This document shows, piece after piece, positions 8,843 through 16,401 of a DNA stretch of 44,865 bases. The DNA comes from DASQPR01 sp035713725. Lineage in GTDB: Bacteria; Actinomycetota; Actinomycetes; Mycobacteriales; Micromonosporaceae. How positions within the stretch are numbered: the stretch's first letter is position 1; each line of letters opens with the position of its first letter. The position numbers and the translations under genes are program-made. The notes below the pieces were generated by a model. That model was not told the DNA's origin, did not search any database, and saw only the letters and a list, made by a program, of their open reading frames with translations. The DNA is taken from positions 1-44,865 of the forward strand of contig DASTMZ010000139.1 of the NCBI GenBank assembly GCA_035713725.1. Direction: 5' to 3'.

Positions 8843-8871
8843 GCGGGGGTCCGGCGAGCCCGGGCCCCCGC
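8843..8871 (+). terminator. strong GC-rich hairpin, candidate terminator
   Basis: A 12-bp stem (8843-8854 with 8860-8871) with one T-G pair and the 5-base loop CGAGC. On the plus strand it is followed by CCCCCGTTT, only a minimal T-tract. It sits 256 bases after icd and about 55 bases after the end of the opposing S51-like gene, so it could serve either transcript. Confidence 0.5.
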
Positions 8872-8926
8872 CCCCCGTTTGCTCGTCCCGTCACGCGCAC
8901 GGCTGCCGGGGCGCGCAGCACGTGCG

Positions 8927-10168
8927 TCAGGACGCCTCGCGCAGGTGCCAGGTCGCACCGTCCGGAGTGTCGCGGATCTCGACACCGGCATCGGCGAGCC
9001 GATCGCGAATCGTGTCGGCGGTCGCGAAGTCCCGCGCTTCGCGCGCCGATTGGCGTACGGCGCAAAGCGTGTCCATCACGGCGGGCAACGCGACGGCGCG
9101 CGGGTCGACGGCGGCGGCGAGGTCACCGAGGCGTACGACCATCTGGCGGAACAGTGCTCGCGCGTAGCCCACGTCGTCGGACAGGTCGGATGCCCACTCC
9201 GTCAGCAGATCTTCGAGTTCCAACACGGCCGACGTGCGGCCATCCATGTCACCGGCGTCGGCCGCGGCGCCGAATGCCGCGAAGAGCCGGTCGGCCTCGG
9301 CACCGAGCGTGGCCGCGGCGGTGCTTTCGGAGGTCTCGCCGAGCGTCGGCGCAGCGCTGTCCGCGGCCGACCCGACCACCACCTCGCCGTCGGTGCCGAC
9401 CTGGTCGAATGTGAGCACGGTGCCGCTCGGATAGACCGTGCTGCGCCCGTGGCGACGGATCGTCATGGTGCCGTTGCCGGACACCGTCACCGATCTCGCG
9501 TCCAGGTCGAACGTCACCGCGGTGTGTTCGTCGACGCCGATGATGAACGACTCGGCCGGCAGCATCTCCTCCATCAAGGACAGTCGGCGCTCGCCCAGAT
9601 AGCAGAACCGGGTGTCGTGGTGGCCGCCCTCGGCGTTGTCGTAGTGCGGCACGACCACCACCGGCAGGCCGGTGACCTGAGCGACGATGTCGAGGCCGTC
9701 GGCCCATGCGGGTGGCTCGCCCGCCTTGTAGATCTCGTACACCGGCACGGTATGCGAGCCCAGCGTCAACGCGGCCGCGCTCGCGAAGATAACCACGCCG
9801 CCATGCTTGAGACGCTCGGTGATCAGTTGCGGGATCTCGGTGCCGTGCCACTGCCGCAGCGCATATGTCGGGCTGCCCGGGCCGGCGAAGATCCAGCCGG
9901 CCTCGCCGATGTCGGCGAGCGCCCGCGCTCGTACGGCCGGCGGAAGGTCGCGATGGCGCCACGACACCACACTCACCTTGCGTCCGACGCTTGCGTCGAA
10001 ATACGCCACCGCACGGTCGGAGATGTCGTCCGCGTTCTCCTGGAAGCCGTACGGCGTGTCGAGCACCACTGCCGGTGCGTCGCCCAGCCGAGCGAACAAC
10101 TCGCGGTGTTGCTTGATCATCGTGGGTGCCGTTTCGCCGGAGCCCATGACCACGAGCAAGCGTGCCAT
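8927..10168 (-). CDS. cyanophycinase-like (S51, type 1 GATase-like) protein with cysteinyl-tRNA synthetase-like C-terminus
   Basis: Two-part protein of 413 residues. Residues 1-~225 resemble the peptidase S51/cyanophycinase fold: GSGETAP at the start, GPGSPTY (96-102), a nucleophile-elbow-like FASAAA with Ser130, and GVDEHTA (211-217). A beta-rich stretch and a Ser/Thr/Ala linker follow. Residues ~285-413 look like the helical C-terminal region of cysteinyl-tRNA synthetase, most clearly REARDFATADTIRDRLADAG (376-395) and DTPDGATW (400-407). No class I synthetase core (HIGH/KMSKS) is present. The function is unknown; peptidase or amidase activity and tRNA binding are inferences. Its ATG shares one base with the stop of the upstream hydrolase gene (TGATG). 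Confidence 0.82.
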   Translation of the reverse strand: MARLLVVMGSGETAPTMIKQHRELFARLGDAPAVVLDTPYGFQENADDISDRAVAYFDASVGRKVSVVSWRHRDLPPAVRARALADIGEAGWIFAGPGSPTYALRQWHGTEIPQLITERLKHGGVVIFASAAALTLGSHTVPVYEIYKAGEPPAWADGLDIVAQVTGLPVVVVPHYDNAEGGHHDTRFCYLGERRLSLMEEMLPAESFIIGVDEHTAVTFDLDARSVTVSGNGTMTIRRHGRSTVYPSGTVLTFDQVGTDGEVVVGSAADSAAPTLGETSESTAAATLGAEADRLFAAFGAAADAGDMDGRTSAVLELEDLLTEWASDLSDDVGYARALFRQMVVRLGDLAAAVDPRAVALPAVMDTLCAVRQSAREARDFATADTIRDRLADAGVEIRDTPDGATWHLREAS

Positions 10169-11199
10169 CAGTTCTGCCGCTCCTCGCTGGGCTCACGACC
10201 GGCCATATTGGTCAGCCCACGCGCCGTCCCGTCGAGACGGGCGGCCATCGCGAGCAGATCGTCGGCGACGCGTTCGGGTTGTTGCGCGTGCAGGTCGTGG
10301 TCGCCGCCGACATACTCGCGGATCGTCGCGTCGCTAAAGGCAGCGGCGGCACGTGCAACGCGCGCTCGCCGCGTATCTGCCGCGCCCGGATCGGCCGGCA
10401 ACGCGGGCATGAGCAACACCGGAATATGCACGCGCGGGTAGTCCGCGGCCGGCGGGTCTTCCCACATGCTCCGCACAATCTGCATGTGATGCGGGATCGA
10501 CAACCGGCGCCGGATCGTGCCGTCCGGCAGCTCGACGAGGTTGGCCGCGGTGGCGTCGATGGCCGCGTCGCTCCATGCCGGATGCGCGCTGCGCAGCACA
10601 CCGCGCATGGCCGCCGCTGACCGTCCGTCCACGTCGGGTGGCCGCAGCGCTCGCTCGGCGGACTCCCATGAGGTGAACTCCGTCGACGGGCTGAACCAAC
10701 CGCCGTCCACCAGCACCACGGCCGAGGCCACCCCCGGATGCTCGGCGACGAGCCGCAACACCACGTTGCCGCCCCACGACTGACCGACCACGATCGCACC
10801 CGTGATTCCGAGTGCTGCGGCGACGTCCGCCACGTCGCTCGCCGCGGTCCTGGTGTCGTACCCATGGTCTGGCGCATCGCTGCCACCGTGTGACCGAATG
10901 TCGACGGCGACCGCGCGGTAGCCAGCGCTCGCAAGCCGTATCGCGACCTGATCCCACAGCCGGGCATTCGACGACAGGCCGTGTACGAGGACGAAGTCCG
11001 GCGCCGCTACCGTGTCCGCTTCCGGCGCCCAGCGACGGACGTGGAGTCCTACGCCGTCGCCGACCGCGACCCATTCGTCGAGCGGTTGTGCAGCGGCTTC
11101 GGTCGGCCGGATCGGCATGGTTGCCGGACTGTCGATGATCTCGTTGAGTGGCGCGTCGCCCGCGGGCATGCGCCCAACGATAGCCAAGAGGTCCGACAC
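10168..11199 (-). CDS. alpha/beta hydrolase
   Basis: Predicted cytosolic alpha/beta-fold hydrolase. Residues ~65-90 hold VLVHGLSSNARLWD (oxyanion HG), followed by AVDIRSHGGSD. The nucleophile elbow is GQSWGG, and the candidate catalytic His is in GGDHDLHAQ near residue 305. The substrate is unknown. The start is uncertain: the GTG at 11199 gives 343 residues, while ATGs at 11169 and 11118 would remove 10 or 27 residues, and none has a clear ribosome site. It lies 30 bases downstream of the glycosyltransferase gene and overlaps the S51-like gene by one base, so the three probably form one transcript. Confidence 0.85.
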   Translation of the reverse strand: MSDLLAIVGRMPAGDAPLNEIIDSPATMPIRPTEAAAQPLDEWVAVGDGVGLHVRRWAPEADTVAAPDFVLVHGLSSNARLWDQVAIRLASAGYRAVAVDIRSHGGSDAPDHGYDTRTAASDVADVAAALGITGAIVVGQSWGGNVVLRLVAEHPGVASAVVLVDGGWFSPSTEFTSWESAERALRPPDVDGRSAAAMRGVLRSAHPAWSDAAIDATAANLVELPDGTIRRRLSIPHHMQIVRSMWEDPPAADYPRVHIPVLLMPALPADPGAADTRRARVARAAAAFSDATIREYVGGDHDLHAQQPERVADDLLAMAARLDGTARGLTNMAGREPSEERQN

Positions 11200-11229
11200 C
11201 CACTGGACGCGTAGGTCGCTGCAAAGGAG

Positions 11230-12387
11230 CTAGCCGTTGCGCCGGCGATTGTCCCAGGCCGGTGCGTGGGGCGCACGACGGTCGAGGGCGCCGAGGACCC
11301 GATCGACGGGTACCACGCCAGAGGCGGCCGCGATCGCGATGGCAGCGCGTGGCTCCCGCCAGTTGTTGCGCAATGCCTGCCGGCTGAAATACCACGCGTC
11401 GCGCCGGTTTCCGGACGCGGCCGACCAGCACGCCAGCTGCCCGTAGGCGCGTGCGGCGCCGGGACGGCAGCCGCGGATCTCCGGGTGGCGCGCCATCATC
11501 CAGCGCAGTGAGGAGATCCGCAGTGCATAGTCGTACGCGGTCGCTTGCGGGCGTCGCGGATGCACCCGGACCAGCGGCTCGTCGACGTGCAGCACGGTGG
11601 ACCGCTTCGCCGCCCGCAGGAGTAGGTCCCAATCCTCGTGGACGCTGCCGGGCGCATCCTCGGCGACCAGCCCGAGACCACCGAGCAGTGCGTCGCGTCG
11701 CACCAGGAACGTCGATGACTGGATCATGGCCAGCGCCCGGACGAGATCGTCCACGCCGACCGTGGCATGACCGAACAGTCGGGGCCGTACGCCGCCACGC
11801 TGCTCGACCTCGACGGCACACGTCACGAACTCCGCCTCCGGACGCGCGGTCAGTGCGGCGACCTGCGCGGTGATCTTCCCCTGGCTCCACCGGTCGTCGT
11901 CGCCGCAGAACGCCACGAGGTCGGTGTCCAGGCCGAGCACTCCGGTGTTGCGTGTGCCGGCGAGGCCCGGCGCCCGCCAGTTCGACAGCACCATGACCGG
12001 CCGCGGCAGCGCGCGGGAGAGCAGGTAGTCCGGCGGTGCGCCGTCGTAGACCACGATGACGCGCAGCTCGCCGGCATAGTCCTGGGCCAGCACCGCCTGT
12101 AGCGCACGGGCGACCGCCTCCGGCCGGTCACGCGTCGCGATGACCACGCCGACACTGGGCAAGTCGTGTGCGATCACGTCCGGCTGCGTCGCGGTCGAGG
12201 TCGTCGATTGCCCGGTACGCATCGGAGCCAGCACCCGGTATGGGCGTACGTTGCGCAGCGGGACAGCCGTGTCGATCATCCGTACCGTCCGATCAATCGC
12301 CGAATCCGGATCAATCGCTTCATCCGGATAAACGAGTGATGCGGTAGATGAGACCTCGGGAGACATGAATCCGATGATGAATGACAC
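11230..12387 (-). CDS. family 2 glycosyltransferase
   Basis: GT-A fold transferase using a nucleotide sugar; acceptor unknown. The catalytic domain starts near residue 75 (SVGVVIATRDRPEAVARAL), with VVYDGAPPD, the family motif GLAGTRNTGVLG, and an acidic metal-binding FCGDDDRW. A general-base region is suggested by HEDWDLLLR. There are no membrane helices, and the Arg-rich C-terminus ends RRRNG. The start is a weakly supported GTG at 12387; ATG at 12366 is an alternative. The first ~40 codons are less GC-rich than the rest. The gene belongs to a minus-strand run with the TauE-type transporter upstream and the hydrolase downstream. Confidence 0.85.
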   Translation of the reverse strand: MSFIIGFMSPEVSSTASLVYPDEAIDPDSAIDRTVRMIDTAVPLRNVRPYRVLAPMRTGQSTTSTATQPDVIAHDLPSVGVVIATRDRPEAVARALQAVLAQDYAGELRVIVVYDGAPPDYLLSRALPRPVMVLSNWRAPGLAGTRNTGVLGLDTDLVAFCGDDDRWSQGKITAQVAALTARPEAEFVTCAVEVEQRGGVRPRLFGHATVGVDDLVRALAMIQSSTFLVRRDALLGGLGLVAEDAPGSVHEDWDLLLRAAKRSTVLHVDEPLVRVHPRRPQATAYDYALRISSLRWMMARHPEIRGCRPGAARAYGQLACWSAASGNRRDAWYFSRQALRNNWREPRAAIAIAAASGVVPVDRVLGALDRRAPHAPAWDNRRRNG

Positions 12388-12479
12388 GGTCGGCTGACCG
12401 TCGTGAATGCACCGTGCCTGCGTAGGGCCCCCGGGCGCGTACCACGCTCAGCCGGCCGATGCCGCCAAGTGCGCCTATG

Positions 12480-12500
12480 CCCGATACGGTACGAATCGGG
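12480..12500 (-). terminator. hairpin directly after the TauE-type gene
   Basis: CCCGAT (12480-12485) and ATCGGG (12495-12500) flank nine bases, immediately downstream of the stop codon at 12501 on the minus strand. No T-run follows. The arms are the same as those of the palindrome at 8667-8678. Confidence 0.35.
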
Positions 12501-13520
12501 CTATGCGGCGGATTTCCTGCGCTGACTTGCCACGGCACTGAGAGTCGCCACGTCGACGTGGTCCCGTGCAGCGACTGGCTGCGCCGGTGCGCCCGTCGCG
12601 GGTACCCGCTCGGTCCGCGCGAGTGCGGGCAGGCCGTGGCGCGTGCGTACCCACGCCCAGGCGATCGGACCAAGTACGGCGGCGGCCGCAGTGCCCGCGA
12701 TCAGCTCGACATTCGACGCGTGGAGCAGCTTGAGCGCGCTGGCCAGCAGCACCACCGCGAGCGCGCGGCGGACGAAGCCACCGCTCGTGCGGGCCGACAC
12801 CTGTGCGCCCAGGAACACCCCGGGAATCGCACCGACGAGCAACGCCGCCGTCACGCCGAACTGGAAGTCGCCGAAGATCAGGTGACCGAGCGCGGCCGAC
12901 GCGACCAGGGGAACGGCCTGTACGAGATCGGTGCCGACCACGTCGCGGGCGCGCAGCGCCGGGTAGAGCCCTAGCAATACGACGATGATGAGCGAGCCGG
13001 ATCCGACGCTCGTCATGCCGACGACTAGGCCGCCGGCCGCGCCGAGCAGCGCGGTCGCTAGCGGGCGGACCCGGATGACCGACTCGCCGGCGGCCCTGTC
13101 GTCGGGCGTCGCGGGCGCGTTGACTCGGCGCGCGTGATCGCGCATGCGCAGGTACGTCCGCATGATCAGGCCGGTGACCGCGAGCACGAGTGCGATGCCG
13201 AGCGCGAGTTGGACGGCGCTCTGCAACCGGGCGCCGTCGCCCAGCGCGCGGATCAGCAGCACGCCGGCGAATCCCGCCGGCACACTGCCGACGCACAGCC
13301 ACCGTACGAGGTGCCAATTGACGCTGCCGTTGCGGATGTGTACGAGCGATCCGACCGGCTTCATGATTGCGCTCGCCACGAGGTCGCTCGACACGGCGGC
13401 GAGCGGAGGGATGCCGAAGAAGATCACGAGGACCGGCGTCATCAACGCGCCGCCACCCATGCCCGTCAGACCGACGATGATGCCGACGCCCAGACCGGCC
13501 GCGGTGAGTGCCCAATCCAC
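12501..13520 (-). CDS. TauE/SafE (TSUP) family membrane transporter
   Basis: Polytopic membrane protein of about 339 residues in the 4-toluene sulfonate uptake permease family, whose members move sulfite, sulfonates or related anions. The two internally related motifs are visible: GLTGMGGGALMTPVLV with SSDLVASAIMKPVGS in the first half, and GMTSVGSGSLIIVVLLGLYP with GTDLVQAVPLVASAALGH in the second. About eight hydrophobic helices; cytosolic basic tail. I prefer the GTG at 13520 (AGGG 11 bases upstream) over a TTG at 13544. A 9-bp-arm inverted repeat covers the start region. The upstream neighbour encodes an APS kinase fusion, which supports a sulfur-anion role (inference). Confidence 0.88.
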   Translation of the reverse strand: MDWALTAAGLGVGIIVGLTGMGGGALMTPVLVIFFGIPPLAAVSSDLVASAIMKPVGSLVHIRNGSVNWHLVRWLCVGSVPAGFAGVLLIRALGDGARLQSAVQLALGIALVLAVTGLIMRTYLRMRDHARRVNAPATPDDRAAGESVIRVRPLATALLGAAGGLVVGMTSVGSGSLIIVVLLGLYPALRARDVVGTDLVQAVPLVASAALGHLIFGDFQFGVTAALLVGAIPGVFLGAQVSARTSGGFVRRALAVVLLASALKLLHASNVELIAGTAAAAVLGPIAWAWVRTRHGLPALARTERVPATGAPAQPVAARDHVDVATLSAVASQRRKSAA

Positions 13521-13546
13521 TTGTCTATTATCCCTACTAGACAAGT
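13519..13546. promoter_or_regulatory. 9-bp-arm inverted repeat over the TauE-type start, candidate operator
   Basis: ACTTGTCTA (13519-13527) and TAGACAAGT (13538-13546) are perfect inverted copies separated by 10 bases. The left arm touches the GTG start codon. It is AT-rich in a GC-rich setting. The size and symmetry suit a dimeric repressor site; an mRNA hairpin hiding the ribosome site is the alternative. Confidence 0.55.
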
Positions 13547-13584
13547 CGACAATCTAGTCCTTGAGTGCTCACGGTTGAGTGACG

Positions 13585-13674
13585 GCGGTCTCACACGCTG
13601 CGCCGGGCGGTCTAGCGCCGCAGTCTCGTGCGCTGGGCGGTCTCGCGCCGCAGTCTCGTGCGCTGGCCGGTCTC
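13585..13674. repeat. 30-bp tandem repeat downstream of the APS kinase fusion gene
   Basis: Two 30-bp units, 13615-13644 and 13645-13674, differ by one base within GCGCCGCAGTCTCGTGCGCT and the following GGSCGGTCTC. A diverged partial unit precedes them from about 13585. They fill the spacer between the stop of the APS kinase fusion (13693) and the TauE-type gene. Confidence 0.85.
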
Positions 13675-13692
13675 ACGCGCGCGCCGACTGTC

Positions 13693-15306
13693 TCACGCCC
13701 GCGCTGGCGGCGCGATCCATCCCTCGTCGGCGAGCGCGTTGAGCACGGTGTCGACCGCCTCGTCGATGGTCGTCATGCTGGTGTCCACCACTATGTCGGC
13801 GTCCGTCGGCGGCTCGTAGGGATCGTCGACCCCGGTCATGCCGGTGATGAGGCCGGCGCGGGCGCGGGCGTACAACCCCTTGCGGTCGCGCTGCTCGCAC
13901 ACCTCGATCGGCGTCGCGACATGTACGAGGACGAAGCCAGCGCCGGCCGCGGCGGCCTGTGCACGGGCGGTGGCTCGGGCGGCGGCGTACGGCGCGATCG
14001 GGCAGCAGATCGCGAGCCCGCCGTGGCGCGCGACCTCGGCGGCCACCCAGCCGATCCGGCGGATGTTCAGATCGCGGTCGGCCTTGGAAAAGGTGAGACC
14101 CGCGGAGAGCTCGCGACGAACGACGTCGCCGTCGAGCAACGTGACGGTGCGTTCGCCGGTCTCCTGCAACGCATCGGCGACGCCTCGAGCGATGGTCGAC
14201 TTACCGGAGCCGGACAGGCCGGTCAGGAACAGCACGAAGCCACGGATGCGGCGCGGCGGGCGTTGTCGCGACAGCTCCCGCGCCACCGCCGGCGGCGTGT
14301 GCCATTCGGGTAGCTGGCTGCCGTCGTCGAGCAGATCGTCGATCTCCGCCTGGCTCATCGCCACCCGGCGGGACCGACGCGGTACGTCATCGGCCGAGCG
14401 CCACTGTCCGTCGCGGATGTCGTACGCGAACTCGCGTGGTACGAGCACCCGCAGCCCACCGCCGGAGACCGAGCCGCGGCTCGTCGACAACGCGTGCGTC
14501 ACGCCGTAGTTCTGCGCGATGCGGCCGCGCAGCAGGGCATCTAGTACCTCGTCTTGGTGTGACGCGAGCGGGATCGCGACGATGTGTACGTCGGGCACCC
14601 GTTCCGCGGCGGCAAGCACGGCGCGCACCAGCGACTCCGGTGGCAGCCCGTCCGGACCGGGACCGGCGACCGGGATCATCAGCAGCACCTTCGCGCCGAT
14701 GGTGCGCGCGGCGTGCACGATCTGGGCGAGTTGCGGGCGGTGCAGCGGCCGATCCACGATCACGCCGAGCACACGGCTGTCACCGAGCCTGTCCCGCACC
14801 TCGGCAGGCGTGAACCGCAGGCGTCGGAACACGCCGTGGGCTCCGTCGCCGTACGCCATCACCGGACCGCCGACGAGCACCGTGCCACGCGCCGGTTGGG
14901 CATCATCCGTGGAATCGTTGGCGGATTCGTTGGCGGGCTGATCGGCAGGGGCGCCGGGGTCGAGCGTCGCATCGTTGTTGACCGGTGTCGCCTCGGTGAC
15001 GTCCATCGCCGCGATCGGCGCACCCTCCGGATCGGTCAGGACGAGTGCGCGTCGCGCCGGATCCGACGGGTCGAGCATCGCGGCCACCGCAACGGGAATC
15101 TCCAACGTGACCGGCACTGGCCACGGTGTGCCGTCGGTGAGCCGGCCGCTGTGGCGAAGCGACGCAATGTCGGCGGCACCGAGGAAGCCGCGCAACGGGG
15201 CGTACGAACCGGTCAGCAACAACTCGAGATCGGCGAGCTCGGCCGGGTTCGGTGCCCAGGTCGGCGCGTCGCGCAGCAGCTCGGCAGGCGCCGCCCAGCC
15301 GTCCAT
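13693..15306 (-). CDS. cysC: APS kinase fused to a degenerate ATP-sulfurylase-like domain
   Basis: 537 residues. The C-terminal domain (~355-537) is an intact adenylylsulfate kinase: P-loop GLSGSGKST (363-371), DGDVVR (392-397), FSKADRDLNIRR (406-417), RKGLYARARAG and DDPYEPP. It should phosphorylate APS to PAPS. The N-terminal half is built like ATP sulfurylase (LLTGSYAPLRGFL at 30-42; linker QLPEWHTPPAVARELSR as in sulfurylase-APS kinase fusions). However, the QTRNPLHRAH motif is reduced to VDRPLHRPQ (184-192), and GRDHAGPG is replaced by TSRGSVSGGG (275-284), so sulfurylase activity looks lost. There is a low-complexity insert at ~112-140. The ATG at 15306 is preceded by AAAGGGGA. It heads a minus-strand run containing a TSUP transporter. 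Confidence 0.88.
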   Translation of the reverse strand: MDGWAAPAELLRDAPTWAPNPAELADLELLLTGSYAPLRGFLGAADIASLRHSGRLTDGTPWPVPVTLEIPVAVAAMLDPSDPARRALVLTDPEGAPIAAMDVTEATPVNNDATLDPGAPADQPANESANDSTDDAQPARGTVLVGGPVMAYGDGAHGVFRRLRFTPAEVRDRLGDSRVLGVIVDRPLHRPQLAQIVHAARTIGAKVLLMIPVAGPGPDGLPPESLVRAVLAAAERVPDVHIVAIPLASHQDEVLDALLRGRIAQNYGVTHALSTSRGSVSGGGLRVLVPREFAYDIRDGQWRSADDVPRRSRRVAMSQAEIDDLLDDGSQLPEWHTPPAVARELSRQRPPRRIRGFVLFLTGLSGSGKSTIARGVADALQETGERTVTLLDGDVVRRELSAGLTFSKADRDLNIRRIGWVAAEVARHGGLAICCPIAPYAAARATARAQAAAAGAGFVLVHVATPIEVCEQRDRKGLYARARAGLITGMTGVDDPYEPPTDADIVVDTSMTTIDEAVDTVLNALADEGWIAPPARA

Positions 15307-15390
15307 CGGTCCCCTTTGAGGTGGCTTCGACACTCCCACGTGAGCCTCACAGTTTCGCAGTCGGCAGTGGGCCGGTCTAGCCCGGTGCCA

Positions 15391-15408
15391 GCCACCCCTA
15401 AGGGTGGC
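15391..15408. promoter_or_regulatory. 7-bp-arm inverted repeat in divergent intergenic region
   Basis: GCCACCC (15391-15397), CTAA, GGGTGGC (15402-15408). It lies between the divergent APS kinase fusion (start 15306) and the ABC operon (start 15475), so it could act on either promoter. No convincing -10/-35 pair was identified. Confidence 0.35.
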
Positions 15409-15474
15409 CGAATCCGGGACTTCTCCGGCCGTTGGGGTCTGCTTTTCGGTGTCACGTGGTCGTAGGGTCACCGT

Positions 15475-16401
15475 GTGCCAATGATCGAGGCTCAATCGTT
15501 GACGATGCGCTATGGCGGTCGTGTCACCGCGCTGGACAACTTGACGGTCGCCGTCGAGCCCGGCGTGATCGGTCTGGTCGGGGCGAACGGCGCCGGCAAG
15601 TCCACGCTCATCAAGCTCATGCTCGGGCTCCTGACGCCGACGAGTGGCGTGGTGCGCGTGTTCGAGCTCGACGCGACGACCGAGGGTGAGGCGGTTCGGG
15701 CGCGCGTCGGCTACATGCCGGAGTCGGACGCGTTGCCGCCGGATCTGTCCGCGGCGGAGTTCGTCACCCACATGGCGCGGATGAGCGGTCTGCCACGCAC
15801 CGTCGCGCGTGAGCGGGCGTCCGAGACGCTCCGACACGTCGGGCTCTACGAGGAGCGCTACCGCCAGATTGGCGGCTACTCGACCGGCATGAAGCAACGC
15901 GTCAAGCTCGCCCAGTCGCTGGTCCACGATCCGGACCTGCTGCTGCTGGACGAACCGACGAACGGGCTCGATCCGGCCGGCCGCGACGCGATGCTGACGC
16001 TCATCGCGCGCATCGGCGAGGAGTTCGGCATCGCGGTGGTGGTCTGCTCCCACTTGCTCGGTGAGGTCGAGCGGATCTGCGACACGCTCGTCGCGATCGA
16101 CGCCGGTCGGCTCCTGCGCGCGGACCGCATCGACGCGATGACTACGCAACAAGGTGTGCTCGCCGTCGAGGTGGACGAGGGGACCGACATTCTCGCCGCT
16201 CGCCTCGCCGCCATCGGGCTGCGCGTGGCACGCGAGGATCGGCTGCTGCTCGTGCCGCTGGAGTCGGATCGGACGTACGACACGATCATGCAGGCCGTGG
16301 CCGACCTCGAGCTGCCGCTGCACCGTCTCGACGAACGGCGGCACCGCGTCGCGGAGCTCTTCGCACAACGTACGGGTGAGGTGGCGCATGCCGACAAGTG
16401 A
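15475..16401 (+). CDS. ABC transporter ATP-binding protein (first pair)
   Basis: Cytosolic ATPase of an ABC-2 type exporter, 308 residues. Walker A is GANGAGKST (~residues 39-47), the signature is YSTGMKQRVKLAQSL, Walker B is LLLLDEPTNGLDP, and the switch His is in VVVCSHLLGEVE. The C-terminal ~80 residues form a regulatory extension seen in this subfamily. The GTG at 15475 has AGGG seven bases upstream; the ATG at 15481 is an alternative. Its 3' end overlaps the permease gene by 14 bases. It is the first of four genes forming two ATPase/permease pairs. The substrate is not predictable from sequence. Confidence 0.93.
   Translation: MPMIEAQSLTMRYGGRVTALDNLTVAVEPGVIGLVGANGAGKSTLIKLMLGLLTPTSGVVRVFELDATTEGEAVRARVGYMPESDALPPDLSAAEFVTHMARMSGLPRTVARERASETLRHVGLYEERYRQIGGYSTGMKQRVKLAQSLVHDPDLLLLDEPTNGLDPAGRDAMLTLIARIGEEFGIAVVVCSHLLGEVERICDTLVAIDAGRLLRADRIDAMTTQQGVLAVEVDEGTDILAARLAAIGLRVAREDRLLLVPLESDRTYDTIMQAVADLELPLHRLDERRHRVAELFAQRTGEVAHADK

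Larger units (their letters stand above)
8587..8926. other. 340-bp spacer between convergent icd and the S51-like gene
   Basis: No gene I can support. The spacer holds two adjacent palindromes at 8649-8678 and a very strong GC-rich hairpin at 8843-8871. A 69-codon open frame (8599-8808) contains a brief VVDTNVIA string resembling the start of PIN-domain toxins, but nothing else in it matches. Confidence 0.6.

Noticed and set aside
8861..8885. 6C-type small RNA suggested by C-runs
   Set aside because: The C-runs belong to one long GC stem and its flank. The two C-loop hairpins that define 6C RNA are not present.
10334..11890. 518-codon open frame on the minus strand overlapping the hydrolase and glycosyltransferase genes
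   Set aside because: Arg/Ala/Gly-rich translation without motifs. It overlaps two well-supported genes on the same strand in another frame, typical of GC-rich shadow frames.
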